Of a stretch of 64,000 nucleotides of DNA, positions 44,002 to 53,655 are shown one piece after another. Both the position numbers and the translations under genes were made by a program. Below the pieces are notes generated by a model. The model was not told the origin of the DNA. It searched no databases and was given only the letters and a program-made list of their open reading frames with translations. Position 1 is the first letter of the stretch. Each line of letters begins with the position of its first letter. Where the stretch lies: NCBI RefSeq assembly GCF_000427785.1, contig NZ_KE386581.1, positions 1 through 64,000 on the forward strand, written 5' to 3'. This DNA comes from Massilia alkalitolerans DSM 17462. Its GTDB lineage: Bacteria > Pseudomonadota > Gammaproteobacteria > Burkholderiales > Burkholderiaceae_D.

Positions 44002-46659
44002 GTGAAACACTTCGCCCCCCGCGCCATGGCATTCGCCATCGCTTCCGCTTTCGTCTTCAACGCCGCCAACGCTGCTCCAGCCCCTGCGCGCGCCGAGAAC
44101 GCCTACCTGTCGGAAGCCGACGCCATGGCCAGGTCAAGCCGCGTGTCGAACGTGGACTACGTGCTCGACTTCACGCTCACCGGCAAGGAAAACTTCGCCG
44201 GCACCACCACCGTCACCTTCGACCTCAAGGATACCGACTCGGCCCTGACCATCGACCTCGACAAGGCGACCGTCAAATCCGTCAGCATCAACGGCAAGCA
44301 GGTCCCGACCCGCTACAACAACTGGTTCGTCACCCTGGCGCCGGAACACCTGGCCAAGGGCCGCAACAGCGTCACCATCAGCTACGAGCGTCCGCACAGC
44401 ACCAACGGCGAAGGCCTGCACCGCATGGTCGACCCTGTCGATAACCGGGTCTATACTTATTCGCACTTCGAGCCGGCCGCCGCGCACCAGATGTTCGCCG
44501 TGTTCGACCAGCCGGACCTGAAGGCCACCTACACCGTCACCGTGAATGCCCCGGCCGACTGGCACGTGGTCACCACCACCCGTGAATCCAACATCGCGGA
44601 AGCGACCGGCGGCAAGCGCTGGACCTTCCCCAAGACCAGGAAGCTCAGCCCCTACAACTTCTCGCTGCACGCCGGTCCCTACCAGGTGTGGGAAGACAAG
44701 AGCGGCAAGTACCCGATGCGCCTGTTCGCGCGCCAGTCGGTGGCCAAGCAGGTGACCCCGGCCGACTGGTTCCGCTACACCAAGGCCGGCCTGGAGTTCT
44801 TCGACAACTACTACGGCATCCCTTACCAGTTCGAGAAATACGACCAGCTGCTGGTGCCCGACTTCCTGTACGGCGCCATGGAGAACGCCGCCGCGATCAC
44901 CTTCGCCGAAGCCGGCTTCCTGTACAAGGCCGAGATGACCCCGGCGCAGAAGATGCGCCTGGCCGAAGTCATCATGCACGAGATGGCGCACCAGTGGTTC
45001 GGCGACCTGGTCACCATGAAGTGGTGGAACGGCCTGTGGCTGAACGAGAGCTTCGCTTCCTTCATGGCGACCCTGGCCACCGCCGAAGCCACGGAATTCA
45101 AGGATGCCTGGCAGGCCTTCTACCAGGAAGACAAGCAGGGCGCCTACACCATGGACCAGAAGGTCTCAACCCATCCGATCGAGGTGCCGGTGCCCTCCTC
45201 GGCCAACGCCTTCGACAACATCGACGCCATCACCTATTCGAAAGGCGCCTCGACCCTGAAGCAGCTGCGCCACATGCTGGGCGAGGAAACCTTCCGCAAG
45301 GGCGTGCACAACTACCTGGTGAAATACTCCTGGCAGAACGCCACGCTCGACGACTTCATCAAGAGCCTGGGCGAAGCCGCCGGCCGCGACCTGTCCAAGT
45401 GGAGCCAGGAATGGCTGTACCAGGCCGGCGTGAACACCATCACCGCCAACTACAGCTGCTCGAACGGAAAAATCAGCAACTTCTCGCTGGCCCAGACCGC
45501 TGCAAGCCGCGCCCTGCCGACCCTGCGCGAGCAGCGCGTGCAGGTAGGCGCCTTCAAGCGCGAGAACGGCAAGCTGGTGCTTGCCAAGAACGTGCCGGTG
45601 ACGTACTCCAGCGCGAAGACCAATGTCGCCGGCATGGTCGGCAGCGCCTGCCCCGACCTGGTGTATCCGAACTACCAGGACTGGGGCTTCGTGAAGGTCA
45701 ACCTCGACAAGCGCTCCTTCGAGACCGCCCGCAGCACCCTGGGCGGCGTGGAAGACCCGCTGCTGCGCGCCATGCTGTGGCAGGCCCTGTGGGACGGCGT
45801 GCGCGACGCCAAGCTGCCGCTCAACGAATTCATCGACGTGGCGCTCGCCAACGCGCCGCAAGAGAAGGATTACACGCTGCTGGGCGACGTGCTGGGCAAG
45901 GTCGGCTACTCGAAGTACTACCTCGACGCCATGGGCCTCAAGGATGGTCCACAGCGCGCCTACGCGAACAAGACCGGCAAGGCGCTGGAAGACATGGCCT
46001 GGCAGGGCGTGCTGGCCAACAAGGGCAACGACGCCTTCCAGCGCCGCTGGTTCGGCACCTACATGGGCCTGGCGAGCAGTCCGGAAGCACTGGCGCGCCT
46101 GGCCGGCATGCTCGAAGGTAAGGGCACCGAAGGCCTGAACATCAGCCAGGACCAGCGCTGGGCCATCATCAACCGCCTCAACCGCTTCAACGTCCCGGGC
46201 GCGGCCGGCCTGGTCGAAGCGGAGCAGGCGCGCGACAAGTCCGACACCGGCCAGGGCGCCGCGCTGGCCGCGACCGTGGTGCGTCCGGATCCGAAGGTCA
46301 AGAGCGAGTGGCTGGGCACGGTGGAAGACCTGAAGACCAAGCTGCCGTTCTCGCGCATCCGTACCGCGATGGGCGCCATGTATCCGGTCGAGCAGCACAA
46401 GCTGGCCGAACAGACCGCGAGCGAGCGCCTGGCCAAGCTGCCGGCGATCGACAAGGCGGCCGGCCCGGTCTTCATGCGCACCTACGCGGGCACCATGATC
46501 CCGGCCGGCTGCACGCCGCAAAGCGTCGAGCGCCTGCAGCGCGCCGCCGACACCATGAAGGACCTGTCGGCCGGCACCCGCCGTTCGCTGCTCGACACGC
46601 TGCAGGAAGACCAGCGCTGCGTGGCGATCAAGAAGGCATTGACCGCACCGAAGGCGTAA
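44002..46659 (+). CDS. M1-family zinc aminopeptidase, exported
   Basis: 885 aa. The signal peptide (MAFAIASAFVFNAANAAP) follows the GTG start at 44002, which has GGAG 6 nt upstream. The M1 catalytic set is complete: GAMENAAAITF, H326-E-M-A-H330 and Glu349 in WLNESF. It removes N-terminal residues from peptides in the periplasm, in contrast to the cytoplasmic PepN. A C-terminal ERAP1-like helical domain is present. The open frame extends upstream to 43942 without a signal-like start. Confidence 0.93.
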   Translation: MKHFAPRAMAFAIASAFVFNAANAAPAPARAENAYLSEADAMARSSRVSNVDYVLDFTLTGKENFAGTTTVTFDLKDTDSALTIDLDKATVKSVSINGKQVPTRYNNWFVTLAPEHLAKGRNSVTISYERPHSTNGEGLHRMVDPVDNRVYTYSHFEPAAAHQMFAVFDQPDLKATYTVTVNAPADWHVVTTTRESNIAEATGGKRWTFPKTRKLSPYNFSLHAGPYQVWEDKSGKYPMRLFARQSVAKQVTPADWFRYTKAGLEFFDNYYGIPYQFEKYDQLLVPDFLYGAMENAAAITFAEAGFLYKAEMTPAQKMRLAEVIMHEMAHQWFGDLVTMKWWNGLWLNESFASFMATLATAEATEFKDAWQAFYQEDKQGAYTMDQKVSTHPIEVPVPSSANAFDNIDAITYSKGASTLKQLRHMLGEETFRKGVHNYLVKYSWQNATLDDFIKSLGEAAGRDLSKWSQEWLYQAGVNTITANYSCSNGKISNFSLAQTAASRALPTLREQRVQVGAFKRENGKLVLAKNVPVTYSSAKTNVAGMVGSACPDLVYPNYQDWGFVKVNLDKRSFETARSTLGGVEDPLLRAMLWQALWDGVRDAKLPLNEFIDVALANAPQEKDYTLLGDVLGKVGYSKYYLDAMGLKDGPQRAYANKTGKALEDMAWQGVLANKGNDAFQRRWFGTYMGLASSPEALARLAGMLEGKGTEGLNISQDQRWAIINRLNRFNVPGAAGLVEAEQARDKSDTGQGAALAATVVRPDPKVKSEWLGTVEDLKTKLPFSRIRTAMGAMYPVEQHKLAEQTASERLAKLPAIDKAAGPVFMRTYAGTMIPAGCTPQSVERLQRAADTMKDLSAGTRRSLLDTLQEDQRCVAIKKALTAPKA

Positions 46660-46668
46660 GCGGCGCTG

Positions 46669-47385
46669 GTGACGGCCTACCCACGCAGCAGGCCCGGCTG
46701 GCCCCTGGCGGCCACGCTGGGCGTCCACCTGCTGCTGGCCTGGAGCTGGCGGATCGCGCATCCGCCGGCGCCGCGCCAGCCTGAGCTGCATCGGGATCGG
46801 GTCATCGACCTGATCACCGTGCCGCCATTACCGGAGATGCCGCGGATGCGTTCCGAGCCGCCTGCCAGCCCTGCCATGCCCAGGGAGCGCCGCGCGCGCA
46901 GCAGGGCTGCAGAGACGGGCACGTCCCCCGAACCGGAGCCCATTGCTCCGCCACCGGAAACACCGGCAACGGTGGCCGATCCCTTCGCCATCAGCGCGCC
47001 ATCCGCGCCATCGGAATCCGCACTCGATGCGATGCTCGGGCGCGCGAAGCGCGACGCCGTCATCATCGACCGCGAGATGCGCAAGGGGAAGTCAGGCGTG
47101 CCGGAAGTCGCCGACACGCCGATGGGACGCTTCAGGCAGGCGCTCGAAGCTGCCCACAAGGACAGCCGTCGCGGCTTGGTCAGCGACACCTATACCGCGC
47201 CCGACGGCCAGGTCATCTACCGTTTCCGCCAGGGCGGCAAGGTATGGTGCCGCACAGGCGGCAGCGTACGACCGCAGATCGGCGGGGCGAACGGCGGCGG
47301 CGCCACCCAGTTCGACAGCGCCGGCGGCGGAGCCGCCGCGGGGTTGATCCGCTGTCCGAGCCACGGCGACTGGAAACGCGACTGA
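46669..47385 (+). CDS. TonB-like single-pass protein, hypothetical
   Basis: 238 aa. GTG start 9 nt after the aminopeptidase stop. One membrane helix (~12-28) is followed by a Pro/Arg/Glu-rich stretch (~30-110) and a small C-terminal part with two Cys (WCRTGG, IRCPSHG). The layout recalls TonB/TolA-type periplasm-spanning proteins, but no TonB C-terminal domain is seen. Likely co-transcribed with the peptidase. Confidence 0.65.
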   Translation: MTAYPRSRPGWPLAATLGVHLLLAWSWRIAHPPAPRQPELHRDRVIDLITVPPLPEMPRMRSEPPASPAMPRERRARSRAAETGTSPEPEPIAPPPETPATVADPFAISAPSAPSESALDAMLGRAKRDAVIIDREMRKGKSGVPEVADTPMGRFRQALEAAHKDSRRGLVSDTYTAPDGQVIYRFRQGGKVWCRTGGSVRPQIGGANGGGATQFDSAGGGAAAGLIRCPSHGDWKRD

Positions 47386-47405
47386 AACGACGCCGGCCTG
47401 CCCGC

Positions 47406-47744
47406 TCAGCGCTTGCCGCCGTTGCCGCCCGCGGCGGGCGCGCACAGTTCCTGGACCCGGCGCCAGGCCCCGGTCCCTTCGCACACCACGGGCGGGCGCC
47501 CCTGCAGCAGCTTGCCCAGGTCGACCGGCTTGCCCTCGTTGACGGTGACGCCGCGGTTGATCGGGATGCACAGCGCGTCGTGCCAGGCCGCCGCATAGCC
47601 ATCCGGCGTCGGCAAGGGCCCGCGCGCCCGCACCGCGGCCGCCTCGCATGCCTTTTTCGTCTGGAAAGTTCCACGCAGGCTGGTGCTCTCCAGGCTCACA
47701 TCGCGGTGCTGCTGCAGATAGAGCAGCAGGATCATCGTAAACAT
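47406..47744 (-). CDS. Hypothetical protein
   Basis: 112 aa, unrecognised. MFTMILLLYLQQHRD is a short hydrophobic start, possibly an anchor; three Cys (KKACEA, DALCIP, VVCEG, ELCAP) suggest an exported, disulphide-bonded fold. Convergent with the preceding gene, 20 nt apart. Confidence 0.6.
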   Translation of the reverse strand: MFTMILLLYLQQHRDVSLESTSLRGTFQTKKACEAAAVRARGPLPTPDGYAAAWHDALCIPINRGVTVNEGKPVDLGKLLQGRPPVVCEGTGAWRRVQELCAPAAGGNGGKR

Positions 47745-47835
47745 TCACACTCCTTCAGTATCCCGCACGCCTGCGCTTCTTCAAACGCCCGCGCTGCCCC
47801 GACAGTTAGCCTGTGGGTCCACAGAAAGGACCACC

Positions 47836-48690
47836 ATGTTCAAGCTCGTCACCTGGAATATCCAGTCCGGCCGCAGCCCGGACGGCAGGACAGATCTCGA
47901 CCGTATCATCGCATGCCTCGACCGATTTTGCAGTTTTGACATGCTTTGTGTGCAAGAAGTTTCGAGTGGCTATACCGCGGGCGCCGAAGACCAGTTCGCC
48001 ATGCTGCGCGAGCGCCTGCCCGGCTATACCGGCTTCGAGGCCATCGCCTGCGACACCGCCGCTGTCGGCGCCGCCGATGCTGCGCGGCGCCGCTTCGGCA
48101 TGATGGTGTTCTCGCGCCATCCGGTCCTGCAGGCCCTGCGCCACTCCCTGCCCTGGCCCTCCGAGCCCGAGGTCATGAGCATGCCACGCACCGCGCTCGA
48201 GCTCACGGTGGCGGCGCCCGGCGGGCTGCTCCGCGTCGTCGCGGTGCACCTCGAATACTTCTCGCAGCGCCAGCGCATGGCCCAGGTCGAGCGCCTGCGC
48301 GACCTGCACCGCGAGGCCAGCCTGCATGCGGCCAATCCGCCGGCCCCGGGCCGCGGGCCCTTCGCGGTGCCGCCGCGCGCCATGCCGGCCCTGCTGGCCG
48401 GCGACTTCAACATGCTGCCGGGCTCGCCCGAACACCAGCGCCTGCTGGCCCCGTTCGGCGACGGCGCCCATCCCTGGCGCGACTGCTGGCAGCTGGCCCA
48501 GCCAGGACGGCGCCACGCGCCCACCGTCGGCCTGCACGACGCCAGTCCGGAAGCCTGCGCTCCCTTTACTTTCGACTACGTGTTCGCGAGCGCCGACCTG
48601 GCCGAGCGCGTGCGGCGCGTGCGGGTGGACGCCAGCGAACAGGGCTCGGATCACCAGGCACTGCTGGTCGAGCTCGATTGGGACGCGTGA
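47836..48690 (+). CDS. Endonuclease/exonuclease/phosphatase-family protein
   Basis: 284 aa, EEP fold. Active-site motifs: TWNIQSG, LCVQEVSS (Glu), LAGDFNMLPGSPE, TFDYVFAS, GSDHQALLVEL (the terminal D-H pair). The family includes DNA repair nucleases, phosphoesterases and sphingomyelinase-like enzymes; no signal peptide, so an intracellular role is likely. Substrate unknown. A hairpin, CCCGGC-ACCGC-GCCGGG at 48703-48719, lies after the stop. Confidence 0.88.
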   Translation: MFKLVTWNIQSGRSPDGRTDLDRIIACLDRFCSFDMLCVQEVSSGYTAGAEDQFAMLRERLPGYTGFEAIACDTAAVGAADAARRRFGMMVFSRHPVLQALRHSLPWPSEPEVMSMPRTALELTVAAPGGLLRVVAVHLEYFSQRQRMAQVERLRDLHREASLHAANPPAPGRGPFAVPPRAMPALLAGDFNMLPGSPEHQRLLAPFGDGAHPWRDCWQLAQPGRRHAPTVGLHDASPEACAPFTFDYVFASADLAERVRRVRVDASEQGSDHQALLVELDWDA

Positions 48691-48745
48691 GCCGTCAAGA
48701 CACCCGGCACCGCGCCGGGCCGTACAATGGCGGTGTCGCGGCCGC

Positions 48746-49219
48746 ATGCCGCCCGAACCGTTCTTGCATCACGAGGCCACATTGGACTGGGATTATCCGC
48801 GCCCCTACACCCTGCCCGTCACGCCCGAAGCCGGCGACATCGACGGCCTGAACCACACCAACAATGCCGTCTACGTGCGCTGGTGCGAGCAGGCCGGCTG
48901 GGCCCATTCCGAACAGCTCGGCCTGTCGCTGGACGATTACCGCCGCCTCGACCGCGCGATGGCGATCCGGCGCGGAGAATACGACTACCTGCTGCCCACG
49001 CTGCTGGGCGAATCGCTGACCCTGGCCACCTGGCTGGTCGCCGGCGACGGCAAGCTTGCGATGCAGCGCCGCTTCCAGCTGGTGCGCGACAGCGACGGCG
49101 CCACCGTCCTGCGCGGGTGCTGGGACCTGGTCTGCATCGAGATCAGCAGCGGCCGCCCGCGCCGCATGCCGGCCGAGTTCCTCGACACCTACATGCCGGC
49201 GGTCACGCAGGCCTCTTGA
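48746..49219 (+). CDS. Acyl-CoA thioesterase (hot-dog fold, YbgC-like)
   Basis: 157 aa. DIDGLNHTNNAVYVRWCEQA is the typical active-site helix entry of the 4HBT family, which hydrolyses acyl-CoA thioesters. Start ATG 48746 gives the fold's natural beginning. Standalone; follows the EEP gene with a short gap. Confidence 0.88.
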   Translation: MPPEPFLHHEATLDWDYPRPYTLPVTPEAGDIDGLNHTNNAVYVRWCEQAGWAHSEQLGLSLDDYRRLDRAMAIRRGEYDYLLPTLLGESLTLATWLVAGDGKLAMQRRFQLVRDSDGATVLRGCWDLVCIEISSGRPRRMPAEFLDTYMPAVTQAS

Positions 49220-49339
49220 CAGCCCAAGAGCCGATGCGGCGTGTTGAGTGTCCTCAAAGTAGACCTTGAGACAACCGGCCTCCCTCCCGCTTGTGCTGGG
49301 TCAAACTGACTCCGTCACGTCCGTTGCCACGAGAGAGAG

Positions 49340-50560
49340 ATGCGCCACTACCCGTTCGTCGCCGCCTGGCCCGCCAAACGCCCGCTGCTGGCCGCCCTGC
49401 TCTTCATCCTGTTCGGCGCCACGGTGCTGTCCGGTTGTCGCCTGCGCGAGCCCGGCCAGGAAGACCTCGTAATTCCCGAACTGGTGCGCACCCACCTGTA
49501 CGTGGCGCCATCCGGCTCGGACAGCAACCCGGGCACCCGCGACGAACCCTTCCGCACGCTCACCCGCGCCGCCCAGGCCGTTACCCCCGGCACCACGGTC
49601 CACGTCGCGCCCGGCACCTACTTCGGCGGGGTGCGCACCAATACCCATGGCACGGCCGAAGCGCGCATCGTTTTCGAATCAAGCGAGCGCGGCGGCGCGC
49701 GCCTGGTGCCGCCGCTCGACTCGCGCCAGCCTGCGGCCTGGGACAACCGCGCCAACTACCTCGACATCATCGGCTTCGAAATCGACGGCGGCCAGTACCA
49801 GAGCGGCATGAAGTGGCTGAGCGGCATCTACAACGGCGGCTCGCACAACGGCATCCACCACAACCACATCCACCACATCGGCAACGACGTGCCTTGCGAG
49901 GCCAAGGGCGGCGCCGGCATCGGCGTCGACAGCTACTACAAGGGCAGCGACGCCGAAGTGGTCGGCAACAACGTGCACGACATCGGCCCGCCCGAGTGCC
50001 GCTACATGCATGGCATCTACGTCAGCACCACGGCCAGCGTGCGCGACAACATCATCTACCGGACATCGGGCGCCGGCATCCACCTGTGGCACGACGCCAG
50101 CAACGTGACGATCCGCGGCAACACGGTGGTCGGCTGCGGCACCGGCATCGTGGTCGGCGGCGGCGACTTCTATCACAGCACGGGGCCCAACGACCACACG
50201 CAAACGGCCAACAACATCGTCTACGACAACGGCCACGGCATTATGGAACAGGGTGCGACGGGCCAGAACATCAGCTACCGCAACAACCTGGTGTACCAGA
50301 ACGCGGGCGGCGACTGGAAGCTCTCGGCGGGACGCCGGCACAGCGGCACCGTGGCCGCGGCGCCGCTGTTCGCCGACTACAGCCGGGCGCTCGCCACGCC
50401 CGACTTCCGGCTCCAGCCGGGCTCACCTGCGATCGGCAAGGGCCTGCCGCCGGATGCCGGCGATGCGGTCGCGCTGCGGCCGCGGCGGCCGATCGATATC
50501 GGCGCGGTGCCGTATACCGACTCGGAACCGACCGGTGGGCCGGCGCCGGGGGCGCAGTAA
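49340..50560 (+). CDS. Parallel beta-helix lipoprotein
   Basis: 406 aa. Lipobox VLSGC with the lipidated Cys at ~33. From ~55 the sequence is a DUF1565/right-handed beta-helix: VAPSGSDSNPGTRDEPFRTL, then repeats with NNxVxD and xGIHxW patterns. Such proteins are usually polysaccharide-binding or lyase-like surface proteins; no catalytic residues can be assigned. GAGAGAG just upstream may be the SD. Confidence 0.8.
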   Translation: MRHYPFVAAWPAKRPLLAALLFILFGATVLSGCRLREPGQEDLVIPELVRTHLYVAPSGSDSNPGTRDEPFRTLTRAAQAVTPGTTVHVAPGTYFGGVRTNTHGTAEARIVFESSERGGARLVPPLDSRQPAAWDNRANYLDIIGFEIDGGQYQSGMKWLSGIYNGGSHNGIHHNHIHHIGNDVPCEAKGGAGIGVDSYYKGSDAEVVGNNVHDIGPPECRYMHGIYVSTTASVRDNIIYRTSGAGIHLWHDASNVTIRGNTVVGCGTGIVVGGGDFYHSTGPNDHTQTANNIVYDNGHGIMEQGATGQNISYRNNLVYQNAGGDWKLSAGRRHSGTVAAAPLFADYSRALATPDFRLQPGSPAIGKGLPPDAGDAVALRPRRPIDIGAVPYTDSEPTGGPAPGAQ

Positions 50561-50569
50561 GGTCCGGGT

Positions 50570-50916
50570 TTAGAGAATCTCCTGCACCAGGTCGAACGGG
50601 CGGCACAGGCGCACACCCTTCGGCGTGACCACGAAGGGACGGTTGATCAGGACCGGATGCGCCGCCATCGCATCGAGCAAGGCGGCGTCGTCGACGCCGG
50701 GCTGGTCCAGGCCGAGTTCAGCGAACAGGGCTTCCTTGCTGCGCACGGCCTCGCGCGGACTCAGGCCGGCCGCGGCGATCATCGCCGCGACTGTTCGCGC
50801 GCGGGCGGCGCCGACAGGTACTCGACCACCTGCGGTTCATGGCCGGCTGCGCGGATCGCCGCCAGGGTGTTGCGCGAGGTGCCACAGCGCGGATTATGGT
50901 AAATCGTGATATCCAT
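50570..50916 (-). pseudogene. arsC: arsC-type arsenate reductase with a frameshift
   Basis: Glutaredoxin-like ArsC split by a single missing base. From ATG 50916 the first ~44 codons are good ArsC sequence, including the catalytic HNPRCGTSRNTL; reading then stops soon after PPAREQ. From about 50790 the frame shifts and continues MIAAAGLSPREAVRSKEALF to the normal end. Restoring one C (CAG-CTC-GCG) between 50790 and 50791 rejoins both parts perfectly. Either a real inactivation or a sequencing error. The usual neighbours arsB/arsR are absent. Confidence 0.88.
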
Positions 50917-51094
50917 CTGTTAAATACAATTCAATATTGGCGAAAAACTAGCGGCATCATAACCACACCTCATGTCTGCCACCAGCTTTTTTGCTTGTTC
51001 CTCGCTCCAGCTCGCTATAGAATTCGACGCTTATTTTTCCGGTAGAACACAAAAGCTGCTCGGAAAAAAGCGTTTGAACCGCGACGGAGAATCG

Positions 51095-51727
51095 ATGAGC
51101 GAACACCTGCTGCGCCCCGCAGCACTTCCCACCTGGGGCCAGCGCACTGCGCTTCGCCTGCTGAACCTGGCCGGTTGGCAGGTGCACTTCAAGCCCCTGC
51201 CGGGACCGCACGGGATCGCCGTGGTCTATCCGCACACCTCGAACTGGGATTTCCCTATCGGCCTGCTGGGAAAATGGGCGGTCGGCCTGAAGTTCCGCTG
51301 GGTCGCCAAAGATTCGCTGTTCCGCGGCCCGATGGGCGCCATCATGCGCTACTGGGGCGGCATCGCCATCGACCGGCGCGCCTCGATGGGCGCCACCCGC
51401 CAGCTGGCCCAGACCATGCTCGCCTCGTCCTGGTGCTGGATCGGCATCACCCCGGAAGGCACGCGCAGCTACCGCCCGCACTGGAAGAGCGGTTTCTACC
51501 ACCTGGCCACGACGGCCGACGTGCCCCTGCTGCTGGTCTACATCGACTACCGCGCCAAGGTGCTCAGCGTGGTCCATACCCTGAAGCTGAGCGGCGACAC
51601 CGAGAAAGACATGGCCGCCATCGCCGCCGTCTACGAGGGCCGCCAGGCGCTCTATCCCGACCAGGCCGCGCCGATCAAGCTGGCGCCGCCGCGCGATCCC
51701 TCCGAGCCGCAACGCCGCCGGGCTTGA
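51095..51727 (+). CDS. 1-acyl-glycerol-3-phosphate-acyltransferase-like (PlsC family)
   Basis: 210 aa. Motif I is HTSNWDFPIG (the HX4D catalytic pair), later GITPEGTRS (motif III). PlsC-type enzymes add acyl chains in phospholipid synthesis; this branch is short and divergent, so the acceptor could be something else. Start ATG 51095 with GGAGA SD; the open frame reaches further upstream without sense. Convergent with DUF1302 gene, 4 nt apart. Confidence 0.82.
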   Translation: MSEHLLRPAALPTWGQRTALRLLNLAGWQVHFKPLPGPHGIAVVYPHTSNWDFPIGLLGKWAVGLKFRWVAKDSLFRGPMGAIMRYWGGIAIDRRASMGATRQLAQTMLASSWCWIGITPEGTRSYRPHWKSGFYHLATTADVPLLLVYIDYRAKVLSVVHTLKLSGDTEKDMAAIAAVYEGRQALYPDQAAPIKLAPPRDPSEPQRRRA

Positions 51728-51731
51728 ATCC

Positions 51732-53525
51732 CTAAAAGCGCAGCCCGAGCGCCACCGAGGCGGTATCCCGGTCCGCCGCCGCGTTGTAGTCCCCGCCCCA
51801 CGAGGGCTGGTAGCCCAGCTCCGCCAGATAGCGCTGCCGGTACTCGAAGCGCAGCGCGAGGTTGGCGGACTTGCGCCCCTCGTTCAGCAGCAGGTCGCCG
51901 GACCATCCTTTCACGTCGTGCACGAACAGCAGGCTGGCGCTGCCCGCCAGCCCGGGCGCCAGCCGTGGCAGCCGCCCATCCAGGCGCAGCCGGTAGCCCC
52001 AGGCCTGCGGCGTCGCGTAGCCGCGCAGGCTGCACTGGCGCGCCGCATCCCGCGTGCTCACCGCGCAGCTGCCGTTGACGGCGCCGGCCCCGAAGCTGTC
52101 CCCGCGCCCGTAGCGCAGCACCGACGGATCGGGCAGACCACGCACGCGCTTGCCCACGACCTCCGCGCCGAATGCCAGTTCCATCGCGGCCAGGGTCCAT
52201 TCGCGGCGCACGCCGGCCTGGGCCTGCCACATCGCATACAGGTCGTAACCGTGGAAGATGCCGCCCGGCGGTACCGCATCGGCGCGCGCCCGCAACAGCG
52301 CTGGCGCCGTGGCGCTCAGAAAAGGCGGCAGCACGTCGCCCGGCGCCAGCATGAACGGCAGCGCGGGGCGGTACGAGACTTCGCCGTGGATGCTGGTGCC
52401 GGCGCGCTTGCGCGAGAAGGTCGCCGCCGTGATGCGCAGGCCGTCGGCATACTCGGTGAAATACGCCATGTTGCGTCCGTCCGGATCACCGGGCCGCAGC
52501 GCCGGCCCACCGGGGCGCGAGCTGCGGCGCAGGCCAGGCAGCGGGGTGCGCGCATGATAGCGGGCATGGTACAGGCCGAGTTCGACCCCTTCGTCGGGCC
52601 GCCAGATGGCGCCGAAACCGAATTCCTTCGCTTTCGGCGTCAAGGTCGGCAGCCGTTTCTGGTAGACGCCAAGCGCGGTACGAGCGCGGTCGCTCACCAG
52701 CGGTTGTCCGCTCATGACACGGTCGCACCCCTCCACCAGGTAGTCGCTCATCGACCACAGCGTGCCACAGGCGTCGAGCGCGGACGGGCGGAAGGCGCTC
52801 TGGTAATAGGCTTCCAGCGCAAGGCCGGACCCGCGGCCCGCTCCTGGCTCGATGCGCCCGAACAGCATCGGCCGCGGCACGATGCCCTCGTTCGCGATTG
52901 GAGCCGCGCGGTGCAGCCCGGGCAGGTCGCGCGGATTGAGCGCCTCGAGCCCGCCCGGCGTCATCGAGCGCTCGCCCCAGGCCGTCGATTGTTGTCCGAT
53001 GCGTCCCAGTACCGGCATCCCCGCCAGCACAGCCCTGCCTTCGATCCAGGCGTCGAGCAGCGCGACACCGGAAAAGCGCGACCGCCGCGGCATGCCCCTG
53101 TCCGACAGCGGCGCGCCCGCGCCGTAGCCGTTGACGACGTTGCCCCAGGGCCGGCCGTCGCGCGCCAGCCCGGCGTCGTGCCAGGCCTTGATACGCACCA
53201 GCCCCGACCAGTTACCGTCCGCCGCCGCGATGTCGAGCAAGGCATGGATCGCGCGCGAGGCGGCCTCGCCCTTGGCGTAATTGGTATTGCCGTCGTCGGC
53301 GTTGCTCCCGTTACCGTAGCCCATCAGGCCAAGGGCGGGGGCATTCACATTCGTGAGGAGATCAGGGTTCCGGTCCTGCACCCGGTAGACGTTGCCGGCC
53401 ATGAGCCGGCCGCTGGCCTTGACCTCGGCCGCCTGGACCGCTCCGGCCGCCAGCGCGGCAAGTGCAATCGCCGCGCCTGTCCTGCGAACGGCAACGCTGG
53501 TTGCCGGCGTCTCATGTCGGGTCAT
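51732..53525 (-). CDS. DUF1302-family outer-membrane-type protein
   Basis: 597 aa. Signal peptide ~14-33 (ALAALAAGAVQAAE), then a long beta-rich, Arg/Gly/Asp-rich body and a terminal Phe (SVALGLRF), typical of outer-membrane barrels. The DUF1302 family is found in many betaproteobacteria, often near steroid/hydrocarbon or polymer genes, with unknown role. Start ATG 53525; the frame is open further to 53630. Confidence 0.8.
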   Translation of the reverse strand: MTRHETPATSVAVRRTGAAIALAALAAGAVQAAEVKASGRLMAGNVYRVQDRNPDLLTNVNAPALGLMGYGNGSNADDGNTNYAKGEAASRAIHALLDIAAADGNWSGLVRIKAWHDAGLARDGRPWGNVVNGYGAGAPLSDRGMPRRSRFSGVALLDAWIEGRAVLAGMPVLGRIGQQSTAWGERSMTPGGLEALNPRDLPGLHRAAPIANEGIVPRPMLFGRIEPGAGRGSGLALEAYYQSAFRPSALDACGTLWSMSDYLVEGCDRVMSGQPLVSDRARTALGVYQKRLPTLTPKAKEFGFGAIWRPDEGVELGLYHARYHARTPLPGLRRSSRPGGPALRPGDPDGRNMAYFTEYADGLRITAATFSRKRAGTSIHGEVSYRPALPFMLAPGDVLPPFLSATAPALLRARADAVPPGGIFHGYDLYAMWQAQAGVRREWTLAAMELAFGAEVVGKRVRGLPDPSVLRYGRGDSFGAGAVNGSCAVSTRDAARQCSLRGYATPQAWGYRLRLDGRLPRLAPGLAGSASLLFVHDVKGWSGDLLLNEGRKSANLALRFEYRQRYLAELGYQPSWGGDYNAAADRDTASVALGLRF

Positions 53526-53655
53526 CCCTGCCCTTATCCGGTTCGGCGCGTGCGATCCAGGCCCAAGCCTGTCGCACCCTGATTGATATTGCGCCTGATC
53601 AATCCTAATGACCGGTGGACACGCTGTCAATACAGCGTTGCTTTTTAGGAACTAG

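Noticed and set aside
45166..46791. 541-aa minus frame in the aminopeptidase region
   Set aside because: Shadow of the M1 peptidase gene, no domain.
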